Part shown: positions 12,301 to 20,423 of the stretch, one piece after another
Layout of the letters: each line of letters opens with the position of its first letter
How positions within the stretch are numbered: position 1 is the first letter of the stretch
NCBI RefSeq assembly: GCF_000002595.2
Contig: NC_057005.1
Coordinates: 6,266,700-6,330,699 of the forward strand
Direction: 5' to 3'
Length of the DNA: 64,000 nt
Source: Chlamydomonas reinhardtii
Lineage: Eukaryota > Chlorophyta > Chlorophyceae > Chlamydomonadales > Chlamydomonadaceae
Made by a program: the position numbers and the translations under genes
Notes under the pieces: model-generated
Told to the model about the DNA's origin: nothing
Seen by the model: only the letters and a program-made list of their open reading frames with translations
Databases searched by the model: none

Positions 12301-13406
12301 CGCACAGGGCATGCCCCCCATGAGAGCGACATTCGCAACCGCGACACCGCGGCGCGTGTAGCCACCGCCTGCCCGCACACCGGCACCACACGCACCTGCG
12401 TCGCCAGGCTGGCCAGGCGCGGCGAGGTGAAGAACACCTCGTGGCCCAGCATGTCCAACGCCTGCAGCGAGATGCTGGCAGAGGCGCCGAACGCCTCCTT
12501 CAGGTGGCGGTTGCGCTTCTTAATCGCCTTGACGACCGCCAGGTAGTTCAGCGCCACATACTTGATGAGCTCTTTTATCTCCGCCCGCAGGCCCGTCAGC
12601 TGTGCCACAGTGCTGGTGCCATTGTTGCTCCGCAGAGTTGCGAGCGTTGCCTGTGGGCCGGTGTATGCAGGTGAGTCCGCGCGTGAAAGAAGTGGTCGCC
12701 TTGGCACAGGGTCCACGCAAAAGCTCAGCCCAACCTTCTCACCTCCACGTGGTCCGCCTTCTGCGAGTAGAAATGGGATACCTTGCGCAACTCTGACTGC
12801 AGCAGCTTTTGGAAATTTGAACCCGCAACATCTGTGTGGGGAAACGAGGATCGAGGAAGGGTAGGGGTCAAGACGCGTGGGTAGCGTTGGTAGGAACCAC
12901 CAGGAAGTCGAGCAGACGAGTGCCGCCGCAAGCCACACGGTCAACGGAGAGTACTAGTGATATGACTCCAGCGCCGGCTCCGGCCCCTGAAAGACTGCAC
13001 GCATGCCGACATTCGCAGCAACAGTCCGCATGAAATGCCAGCATTGACTCCCAGCCTCCGCATCCTTGGATCCGATACATTTGTTGGGGGCGCAATACAC
13101 CCGAGGCGCCCGTGTTTTGATTCGGCGCGTGCCCAGGTGCCCGTTGGAGGCCATCAAGTCGGCCAGGCACCCGCTAGCGCGCCAAGGGACAAACACCTAA
13201 TTTTGCTAGGCGAGTCCGTAGCCAAGCGAGGGTTTTTGAATATGCGACAGATGCCCCTAGGATACCCAGGGCAATTTCCTATGCTTCTCACCTCCGTTGG
13301 TGCAGTCCTCCTTAATCGCCTTCTTCGCAGCACGGTAATCGAAGTACGCGTCCGCAAAAGCATTTCGCCGAGCGGCTTCGCTCGCCAGGCGCTTCGCGAA
13401 CTTCAT
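9361..13406 (-). CDS. SPX-RING-FCP1-PHOSPHO multidomain fusion protein
   Basis: Seven exons (13292-13406, 12743-12831, 12396-12650, 12017-12227, 11126-11872, 10350-10991, 9361-10190) sum to 2889 bases, giving 962 residues. Residues 1-153 form an SPX domain (starts MKFAKRLASEA; SELRKVSHFYSQKADHVE; KYVALNYLAVVKAIKKRN), which in other proteins binds inositol polyphosphates and reports phosphate status. A RING finger follows (CPIC at 176, CAHRFCWGC, CPVC at 256), the same SPX-RING order as plant NLA/BAH1 ubiquitin ligases. An FCP1/NIF-type HAD phosphatase has its DLDGT nucleophile motif at 409 and VDDTP downstream. A second HAD domain of PHOSPHO/PECP1 type starts with DFDKT at 685, re-created across a splice junction, and includes ILSDAN, CARCPGNLCKG and YCGDGANDVC. 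An Ala/Gln/Ser-rich linker separates RING and FCP1. The RING-spanning intron is 144 bases, a multiple of three, so its retention would stay in frame. Likely role, inferred: phosphate-starvation signalling. Confidence 0.88.
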
Positions 13407-14687
13407 CGCTGCTGTCGATGGGAAGAAAGTGAGCGACAGGCCAGGTTATACGACTTTATGCAACCCAAAGCGTCGCTTAGAAGTTCTGAGGGAATTAACA
13501 TCAGGCACCGGCGCTGGACGTCTGCGATGGAACTAGGGTCAACTAGGTCGCTTCGTCTGGAGCCCCCCAGGCAAACAAGAGACTGCGTCAACCTCTTAAA
13601 ACACGACCAGGAGTTCCGGGCGGCTCCAAGAGCGGCCTGTCAGGGCAAGTTCCGTCAAGCCTTCAACCCACCGCTGCGTCCTTGTCAACCGCAGTCACGC
13701 CCACTTTGTGCCGAGTGGTGCTCCTAGACTTAACAGCACAACATCGTCTGTGACTTGGCGATAAGCGGCGGGGTCCCCAGCAGCGTATGTGCACACAAAG
13801 GCCAGTCAAGAAGAGTCGGAGCAAGGGAATAATCAGCGGCGGTGCAGCAAAATCAATGTATATGCCATAAGGGCAGCGCACGGTGAAGAGGCTGAGTGTT
13901 GGGGCGGCTGCTTCCGCGAATGTCCCCTTCTGATGCTCTTTCACTCATGCCGCGGGAACGGGGCAAATCATCGACGTCGCCCTGCTACCCCGTGCACCCT
14001 TGCAAATACCATTGCTATTGCGTGCCTACAACAAAACACGGCTACCCGACGCTGATTCGCGCAAGAACGCTGAGGCCGACTTCGTGCGACACGCGTACCG
14101 GTCGTCCCGCCGAGCGCCGCGGCCACCCCTGACATGCATGCGAGCGACCATCGAGGACATGCATGTGTATACTCTACAGTGCGTATGATTGCGGCGGCAT
14201 CTCACGTAACAGGCTGCGGAGAAGATGAGCTCATCGACAGCCGTAGGGTCGCCCCAGACGGCAACGCGCCCACACACACGTAATAAGATAGCATGTTCGA
14301 TAAGATGTTTGGTATTGATAATTGGAAGTTTACTCATGCGGTTGTCGGTTAAGGCAGGACACACATGCGCCAGGTTGTTGAACCCTACCCTACCCTACTC
14401 GGGGCTCATAACCTGTTGAGGAGTTGGTTCGGCAAGCATAATTTACAAGCGGGTGCGTAACAGCGACCGCCCTGTCATGCAGAATCCGCGGCCTTTTAAG
14501 GTTCTCCTGGTAGCGGGTAGCCGGGCCCTCGGGTAGCGGGGCCCTCGGACTCCCCCCGCAGTCCAGGCGCCGCGCCCCACTCGCACGGAGCGGCCACACG
14601 GGACCGCCTTCGCCCAATGCGTTTGCGGACTTGGGGTCAGGTGGCGGGGTGTAAGGGGGCTATACGTCCGCCTGCAGCTCCATTCCC
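13407..14687. other. Intergenic region before the Fanzor island
   Basis: Contains the promoter and 5' UTR of the SPX fusion gene (left part), one copy of a dispersed repeat (13950-14147) and about 500 bases with no recognisable gene. Short open frames here match no family I know. Confidence 0.5.
13950..14147 (+). repeat. Dispersed repeat, left copy
   Basis: About 200 bases that recur in the same orientation at 23322-23540, roughly 80 percent alike by eye. Shared blocks include GGGGCAAATCATC, CCCTTGCAAATACC, AACACGGCTACC and CCGAGCGCCGCGG. The two copies bracket the whole Fanzor island. One frame keeps a similar peptide in both copies (RKN-EA-FV, then AYR-SRRAPR-PLTCM), so it may be a fragment of an unidentified transposon gene. 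Confidence 0.7.
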
Positions 14688-14876
14688 GCTGCTCCTGCCC
14701 AAGCAGCCGCTTTGGTAGATGGGGGGGCGGAGAGAAGAATGTTACAGCAAGGCGTGCGGGCGCCCATGCTCCCCTGCTGGGGCCAAATGCTGGATCCTCT
14801 GCCGCCAGCCTACGGAACCTTCTGACTCTGCTGGATTGGCTGCCACTCTCCGCAACGCCTCCTCATGATGTCGGCT

Positions 14877-15106
14877 GGTGTCTAGGTAGCGGTCCGTGGC
14901 AGGGCATGCGTAGCGGCATGACAAGTAGTGCGGCTGTGGACAACTGTGCTGCGTCTGGCTGCGGTTAGCTCTGCTGTGGCATCGCGATTGCTAGATGGGC
15001 ACCTGGTTTGGCTATGTGCCTGTGGAAACCGACCCCGGCCATGTCCGGGCGATGAGGTTGTGCGGCCTCAGACTGTGGAGGGGCTCAGCCCCTTTTACCG
15101 TGACCG
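14877..15106 (+). ncRNA. Fanzor 3'-flank block, copy 1 (candidate omega RNA scaffold)
   Basis: Copy of the block that follows the Fanzor stop codon, here without a Fanzor gene upstream. It runs from GGTGTCTAGGTAGCGG to CCGTGACCG. Two hairpins are visible: CCCGG/CCGGG (15034-15049, six-base loop) and GGGGC-TCA-GCCCC (15080-15092), followed at once by TTTT, which resembles a Pol III terminator. Just after CCGTGACCG the sequence differs from copies 2 and 3, as expected for a guide region. That it is transcribed is inference. Confidence 0.45.
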
Positions 15107-15775
15107 GGGAACGCTTGTCCCACTTCAGCGCCCACATGCGGGCCAATGGCCGGCAAAGGCTCCGGCCGCTCCCCCCTCCGGCACGACGGTGTCCAGCTGC
15201 AGGTGATGGCACGGATGGGAGGCGAGCCAGGATTGGGTCGGTGGGATTCAGGGGATTCAGGGGATTCAGGGGACCCTCCCCTGGTGGGATTAAAGCAGGG
15301 TGTCGGCGGCACTGGCGTGCGTGTTGCGTTCTTCAAGCACGTCCATAACGAAGAGCCAGTGGCGTGTGAAAAGAAGTATAATGGGGGTTCTAGGACAGCT
15401 CCGACTAACCCCCAACTAACTCGTGTACGGCACCCCAACCCCCCTCAGCCGTACAGGAGGTAGCGTGCGTGGCAGTCGGCAGCTGCGCGAGTGTGAGCAG
15501 GTAGTTGTACGGCGGCCCGGCTCGGAAGCTACCTGACTGTAGTGACGCACACGGGCAGTTGGTGCTAGTCGGCAGGCGCGCGAGTGGGAGCTGACAGTTG
15601 AGTGCGCACGCGTGCGGGAAGCGGCGTCTGAGCACGGTGGAGCACGGCTGGTGCTGGCGGTTGGCGCGGCGCGCGAGTGGGAGTGCATAGTCGTGCGCAC
15701 GCCGCTTTGGAAGCTGCGTGTGTGAGGTGCGTGTAAACTCAGAGAGAGACGCATGGGGCTGACCCGGTTTCCATT

Positions 15776-16022
15776 CGGTCACGGAAAAAGGGGCTGAGCC
15801 CCTCCACAGTCTGAGGCCGAACTACCTCATCGCCCGGACATAGCCGGGGTCGGTTTCCACAGGCACATAGCCAAACCAGGTGCCTATCTAGCAATCGCGA
15901 TGCCACAGCAGAGCCAACCGCAGCCAGACGCAGGACAGTTGTCAACAGCCGCACTACTTGTCATGCCGCTACGCATGCCCTGATGCCCTGCCAGCCCCAC
16001 CGCGGACCGCTACCTAGACACC
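15776..16022 (-). ncRNA. Fanzor 3'-flank block, copy 2 (candidate omega RNA scaffold)
   Basis: Directly downstream of the stop codon of the minus-strand Fanzor gene. Read on the minus strand it starts GGTGTCTAGGTAGCGG eleven bases after the stop, contains the CCGG hairpin and ends GGGGCTCAGCCCC-TTTTT-CCGTGACCG. In TnpB loci the guide RNA comes from this position. This is the copy most likely to pair with the Fanzor protein, if either is active. Confidence 0.5.
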
Positions 16023-16032
16023 CGCCGGCTCC

Positions 16033-17991
16033 TCAGCCTGCGCGCTTGCGCCGCTTCTTGGGCGGCGCTGCGCTCTCCTCCTCCACATGGCCTTTCCCGC
16101 CCCCTCCGCTACCAAGATGCGCGCACGCGCCCCCGCTGCTGCCGCCGCCGCCGCCGCCGCTGCCGCTGCCGCTGCCAGTCTGCAGCGATGCAGGTCGCTT
16201 GTGCCCCAGCAGCATCTCCACCAGCGCGTGCCGGATGTTGGTTGCGGAGTTGACGTCACGTCCCTGCACCGTCGGGAGGGTAGAGTGAGTGAGTCCCACT
16301 GAGCCCACGACTGAGCCGTCACCCAGCCGTCACCCAGCCATCACCCACTGAGCCCCACTGAGCCATGTTCATCCACGTGTCATCCCCACTGAGCCCCACT
16401 GAGCCTACGACTGAGCCCCACTGAGCCCCACTGAGTCGTCACCCAGCCAGCCATCACCCAGCTAGCCGCCCGCCTGCAAAGTGGACTCACCCACACCGTC
16501 CCGCAGTGGTTGCACACTTGGACTTGGTGAGCACGTGAGCCCCCCCATGGTACGACCGCCTGCAGGCAGCGCTGCCCGTCGCCGAGTAAGCGCCGCCCGC
16601 ACTTCGCGCACACCTGGGGAGGGGGGGGGGCAGGAGTACAGTGTGAACATTGCTGGCTACCCGGCTACCTGTACACGAGCCCCATCCTGTCCACCCGACC
16701 ACATGTCTACTCGTTCCAACCCGTCTGCTCTCATCTTGCCTGTGATGTGTAAAACTCGTCCACGTACGCCACCAGGTGCGCGTACTTGTCCACCAGCAGG
16801 CGGAGCAGTGCCCGATTGGGGCCCCGCCCCAACCTGCTGATGCAACCGCCTTAGCCAGTGTTGGCGGTGCCCCAGCCAACAATGACCTCCTCCTTGCGCC
16901 TTCCACCAGCCAGCTGCTGCGCCGTGTGCTCCAGCACCTGTACCCGTGGCATTATTGGTGCAGCGTCAGCGCAATGCAGTTGGTGTGGGTGCATCTGCTA
17001 ATCCCATCCCCTCAACCCCCACCTTCTGCGTCCGCACATGGACAGTCAGGCGCCACCGCCGCTGGCCCCACTGCCGGTGGAAACGGAGCAGGTGCCACAG
17101 CCCGTACTGTTGCACCGGCGCAGGCGCAGACGCGGCAGCTGCCGCCGCGTCCACGCCACCTCCAGAGTAGAGGTGGTGTATTCGCAGCTCAAGCTCAGCT
17201 GCCGACGCCACCCGCGCGCTGGGTATCCCCGCTTGAGCGCCGGCTGCTCCTCTAGCCGTGCCTGCTGCCACAGCCGACGGCCTGTCTGGCCTGTGCAGTC
17301 GGTGGCGGTAGCCAGCGCCAGACAGCCGGGTAAAGCAGGCGCGCTGCTGGCGGCGCCGTTCTGTTGCGGCACGCTGATGCGTGTGCTGGCGCGTGCCCCG
17401 CCACCCGCGCCTCTTGCCCTTACACCTCCCGCCCCCCTTGCGCCGCCACCTCCGTTTCTGCCCCCGCCGACGCCGTCGCTGCTGTCGCTGCTGCCGCCGC
17501 CGCTGCTGCTGCCGCTGCCATTGCCGCTGCTGCCGTCGCCACCACCGCTTCCGCCGTCGCTGCAGTGGGGGCTGGGTAGGCCCAGGAGCCTGGCCATCTG
17601 GGCCACGCCAGACGTGCGCGGCTCGTGGCCGGCCACTGTAGGTGTGCGGTGAGAAGCCTGGCATTGACCCGACACAGGCCACCAGGTAGTTGCCTACGCC
17701 GGGATCAACGCCCACGATGCGCATGGGGCTAAGGGTTGCCAGCTCAAAGACAGCCAGCGGATCGCCAGCCGCGACCACGCCCGGCATTGGGTTGTCCCCG
17801 GGTGCCCGGCCCGGCCCGCCACGGGGCCCACGCTGGTCATCGTCTTCGTTGCCGCTCCCTCCGCTGCTGTGCGCCCGCCTGCCGCCACGCCCGCGCGCTC
17901 GGCTGCCCGCGCGCCCGCGCGACGGGCTGTTGTGCGCCCGCCTGCCGCCACGCCCGCGCGCTCGGCTGCCCTGTGCTGCGAGACCGTGCAA
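16033..17991 (-). CDS. Fanzor (eukaryotic TnpB-like RNA-guided nuclease), probably 5'-truncated
   Basis: Four exons are visible: 17023-17991, 16740-16937, 16491-16613 and 16033-16263. RuvC-I is MRIVGVDPGVGNYLVAC, with the catalytic Asp. The pre-RuvC-II helix LLRFHRQWGQRRWRLTVHVR leads to VIVGWGTANTG. Then come YVDEFYTSQ (the relocated Glu of Fanzors), a zinc ribbon CAKC...CNHC, and RuvC-III GRDVNSATNI with the third Asp. The C-terminus ends in a Gly/Ser linker and a basic nuclear-import motif, PPKKRRKR. Two problems: an in-frame TAA follows ANTG in exon 2 unless an unseen splice removes it, and the N-terminal TnpB domains are absent. Upstream of RuvC-I there is only Arg/Gly-rich repeat sequence and then another ORF. 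The exon 2 donor is GC (CAG|GCAAGA). A long Arg/Gln tract sits between RuvC-I and the helix. The start at 17991 is the first Met of the open frame, not a firm call. Confidence 0.75.
16280..16460. repeat. Minisatellite in Fanzor intron 3
   Basis: Repeated CCACTGAGCC and GTCACCCAGCC units filling the intron between the zinc-ribbon exon and the RuvC-III exon. The matching intron of the second Fanzor copy has a different minisatellite at 20767-20850. Confidence 0.85.
17870..17973. repeat. 62-base duplication at the Fanzor 5' end
   Basis: A segment of about 42 bases beginning TGTGCGCCCGCCTGCCGCCA occurs twice with a 62-base period. In frame it codes for two copies of an Arg/Gly-rich RARGRGGRRAH element in the place where conserved TnpB N-terminal domains would be expected. 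Confidence 0.8.
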
Positions 17992-18236
17992 AGCCTGGCT
18001 GCTGCCGCCGGTTTGCAGCTCGTTCCTTCACAGCCACCACGCGTGCAGATGCTGAGTGGGAGAGCAACGCCGGCGTGAAGGGGCCTGCCTTGCAAGCTGG
18101 GGTGAGCGGAAATATGCAGCGGGTTAGGAATTCGGCAACCTCACACATGCTGCCAGCCCCAGCGCCCCGCATCCGCCCCCGCCCTCAACCGCCCTGCGCT
18201 GCACAACCGCCCCCCGACGTCCATCACTCACCGACA

Positions 18237-18467
18237 CTAAATGTTCTTCTTGACGAAGGCGGAAACCACCATGCCAAAAGCGCTGCTGGGGTTTACGGGG
18301 AGAAGCATCAGCGCGCCAGCCACCAGGCCCAGGATGACGACCACCGCGAGCGCCAGCTGCACAGCCAGCAGCTGAATCTGGCCACAGCGCGAGTTCATCT
18401 GGCCAAAGCGCGAGTTCATTGCGCGTTCAAGCCGTGTGATATCGTCCTTGCTCGCGACGTCCTTCAT
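18237..18467 (-). CDS. Small single-pass membrane protein (76 aa)
   Basis: Intronless ORF from ATG 18467 to TAG 18237, in the same orientation as the Fanzor gene and about 250 bases upstream of it. The N-terminal half is charged and helical with an internal repeat (SRFGQMNSRCGQI). The second half has a strong hydrophobic segment (LALAVVVILGLVAGALMLL), followed by a short basic C-terminus ending VKKNI. I do not recognise the family. The layout resembles small coiled-coil/TM proteins common in bacteria. Its first 26 bases lie in one arm of a 30-base hairpin. It could be element cargo, an unrelated host gene or a chance ORF. The TM segment and codon pattern favour a real protein. Confidence 0.45.
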   Translation of the reverse strand: MKDVASKDDITRLERAMNSRFGQMNSRCGQIQLLAVQLALAVVVILGLVAGALMLLPVNPSSAFGMVVSAFVKKNI

Positions 18468-18564
18468 TGTCGGGAATGCATCCAGCAAGGGGCCTCCGCC
18501 TGGGGCTGCGTGAAATGGCTGCGTGAAACGGGAAGACAATGAAGGACGTCGCGAGCAAAGACGA
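18442..18564. repeat. 30-base inverted repeat (hairpin)
   Basis: 18442-18471 and 18535-18564 are reverse complements with one mismatch, separated by about 63 bases. The core is CTCGCGACGTCCTTCATTGT. The left arm covers the start codon of the small membrane protein. AT-rich sequence (AATAAATAATAATAAAA) follows the right arm. Confidence 0.9.
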
Positions 18565-18607
18565 TAATCACAATAAATAATAATAAAATTTTTGGGTTTG
18601 GTTGCCG

Positions 18608-18765
18608 CGCATCTACGCAGGTGTAGACGTTTTTGGCCGGTTTTGGCGCAAAAATGGGGGAAGCGTAGACGTTTTGGGGGGCTTGGGGGCTTGAGTGTAG
18701 ATGCCGCGGTCAGGGTCATCTACGCATGTGTAGATGCCGGGTGCCTGAGGGCATCTACAAGATAC
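18608..18765. repeat. Cluster of CATCTAC / GTAGATG motifs
   Basis: Near-palindromic CATCTACGCAGGTGTAGACG and CATCTACGCATGTGTAGATG, plus single GTAGACG, GTAGATG and CATCTAC motifs in both orientations, are spread over 160 bases between the AT-rich tract and the right arm. They could be transposase or other protein binding sites, or the end of a small element. Confidence 0.7.
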
Positions 18766-18774
18766 GAGCACTGG

Positions 18775-18892
18775 GCGGCGGCAGCAGCGGGGGCGCGTGC
18801 GCGCATCTTGGTAGTGGAGGGGGCGGGAAAGGCCATGTGGAGGAGGAGAGCGCAGCGCCGCCCAAGAAGCGGCGCAAGCGCGCAGGCTGAGG
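18775..18892 (+). pseudogene. Fanzor 3' fragment (end of last exon)
   Basis: In plus orientation this matches the final 37 or so codons of the minus-strand Fanzor gene, including the Gly/Ser linker, VEEESAAPPKKRRKRAG and the stop. The rest of a gene is absent. It is part of the inverted-repeat arm and probably arose with it. Confidence 0.85.
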
Positions 18893-18900
18893 AGCCGGCG

Positions 18901-19205
18901 GGTGTCTAGGTAGCGGTCCGCGGTGGGGCTGGCAGGGCATGCGTAGCGGCATGACAAGTAGTGCGGCTGTTGACAACTGTGCTGCGTCTGGCTGCGGTTG
19001 GCTCTGCTGTGGCATCGCGGTTGCTAGATAGGCACCTGCTGGTTTGGCTATGTGCCTGTGAAAACCGACCCCGGCTATGTCCGGGCGATGAGGTACGCTC
19101 GCAACGTCATGTTCGCTTGTGCGTGTTGCGTGTTTTCAAGCATTTTCAATAACAGGTAGTTTTGCCTCAGACTGTGGAGGGGCTCAGCCCCTTTTTCCGT
19201 GACCG
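18901..19205 (+). ncRNA. Fanzor 3'-flank block, copy 3 (candidate omega RNA scaffold)
   Basis: Same block as copies 1 and 2, following the Fanzor 3' fragment. It ends GGGGCTCAGCCCC-TTTTT-CCGTGACCG. It is interrupted by a 63-base insertion at 19093-19155 that begins GT and ends AG, just after the CCGG hairpin and GATGAG. The sequence beyond CCGTGACCG matches copy 2 (same arm pair) and differs from copies 1 and 4. Confidence 0.45.
19093..19155 (+). repeat. 63-base intron-like insertion
   Basis: Absent from the otherwise matching left arm. It begins GTACGC, ends TAACAG and is flanked by GATGAG and GTAG. Its body (AACGTCATGTTCGCTTGTGC, then GTTGCGTGTTTTCAAGCA) resembles sequence in the first intron of the lumen-protein gene (about 6125-6190) and at 15315-15352 and its partner in the right arm. 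Confidence 0.7.
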
Positions 19206-19875
19206 AATGGAAACCGGGTCAGCCCCATGCGTCTCTCTCTGAGTTTACACGCACCTCACACACGCAGCTTCCCAAACGGCGTGCGCACGACTATGCACTC
19301 CCACTCGCGCGCCGCGCCAACCGCCAGCACCAGCCGTGCTCCACCGTGCTCAGACGCCGCTTCCCGCAAGCGTGCGCACTCAACTGTCAGCTCCCACTCG
19401 CGCGCCTGCCGACTAGCACCAACTGCCCGTGTGCGTCACTACAGTCAGGTAGCTTCCGAGCCGGGCCGCCGTACAACTACCTGCTCACACTCGCGCAGCT
19501 GCCGACTGCCACGCACGCTACCTCCTGTACGGCTGAGGGGGGTTGGGGTGCCGTACACGAGTTAGTTGGGGGTTAGTCGGAGCTGTCCTAGAACCCCCAT
19601 TATACTTCTTTTCACACGCCACTGGCTCTTCGTTATGGACGTGCTTGAAGAACGCAACACGCACGCCAGTGCCGCCGACACCCTGCTTTAATCCCACCAG
19701 GGGAGGGTCCCCTGAATCCCCTGAATCCCCTGAATCCCACCGACCCAATCCTGGCTCGCCTCCCATCCGTGCCATCACCTGCAGCTGGACACCGTCGTGC
19801 CGGAGGGGGGAGCGGCCGGAGCCTTTGCCGGCCATTGGCCCGCATGTGGGCGCTGAAGTGGGACAAGTGTTCCCC

Positions 19876-20093
19876 AGTCACGGGAAAAGGGGCTGAGCCC
19901 CTCCACAGTCTGAGGCCGCACAACCTCATAGCCCGGACATAGCCGGGGTCGGTTTCCACAGGCACATAGTCAAACCAGGTGCCTATCTAGCAACCGCGAT
20001 GCCACAGCAGAGCCAACCGCAGCCAGACGCAGCACAGTTGTCCACAGCCGCACTACTTGTCATGCCGCTACCGCGGACCGCTACCTAGACACC
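19876..20093 (-). ncRNA. Fanzor 3'-flank block, copy 4 (candidate omega RNA scaffold)
   Basis: Right-arm partner of copy 1. On the minus strand it reads from GGTGTCTAGG through the CCGG hairpin to GGGGCTCAGCCCC-TTTT-CCCGTGACT. It lacks about 20 bases near its start (CATGCCGCTA joined to CCGCGGACC on the plus strand). Confidence 0.45.
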
Positions 20094-20289
20094 AGCCGAC
20101 ATCATGAGGAGGCGTTGCGGAGAGTGGCAGCCAATCCAGCAGAGTCAGAAGGTTCCGTAGGCTGGCGGCAGAGGATCCAGCATTTGGCCCCAGCAGGGGA
20201 GCATGGGCGCCCGCACGCCTTGCTGTAACATTCTTCTCTCCGCCCCCCCATCTACCAAAGCGGCTGCTTGGGCAGGAGCAGCAGGTCAG

Positions 20290-20400
20290 GCAGGGGCTCT
20301 GGTCCTTGGCTCACTCAGCCACTCACTCACCCGGCCACTCGCTCAGCAACGAACGCACTCGCCCACCTTCACTCACCCACTCACCTTCACCCACTCACTC
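20290..20400. repeat. CACTCAC-type minisatellite
   Basis: Imperfect CTCACTCAGCC / CCCACTCACCTTCA units between the end of the right arm and the first visible exon of the second Fanzor copy. Probably intronic. Confidence 0.7.
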
Positions 20401-20423
20401 ACTTCGCAATTCTGGTCAGGCAG

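Larger units (their letters stand above)
14688..16150 (+). repeat. Left arm of 1.5-kb inverted repeat
   Basis: This segment reappears as its reverse complement at 18772-20282. The outer boundary is sharp (GCTGCTCCTGCCC on the left, its complement on the right), and the inner boundary falls inside the Gly/Ser-rich part of the last Fanzor exon. I see scattered substitutions, one 63-base insertion in the right arm and a small deletion. The arm holds one block copy in plus orientation (14877-15106) and one in minus orientation (15776-16022). Confidence 0.9.
18772..20282 (-). repeat. Right arm of 1.5-kb inverted repeat
   Basis: Reverse-complement partner of 14688-16150. It carries block copies 3 (+) and 4 (-) and, at its inner end, a duplicate of the last part of the Fanzor coding sequence. 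It differs from the left arm by a 63-base insertion (19093-19155) and scattered substitutions. The 2.6-kb spacer between the arms holds the Fanzor gene and the small membrane protein ORF. Confidence 0.9.

Noticed and set aside
18237-18719. Longer form of the small membrane protein starting near 18719
   Set aside because: The extra N-terminal part runs through the hairpin, AT-rich tract and CATCTAC repeats and looks non-coding. Met 18467 is the better start.
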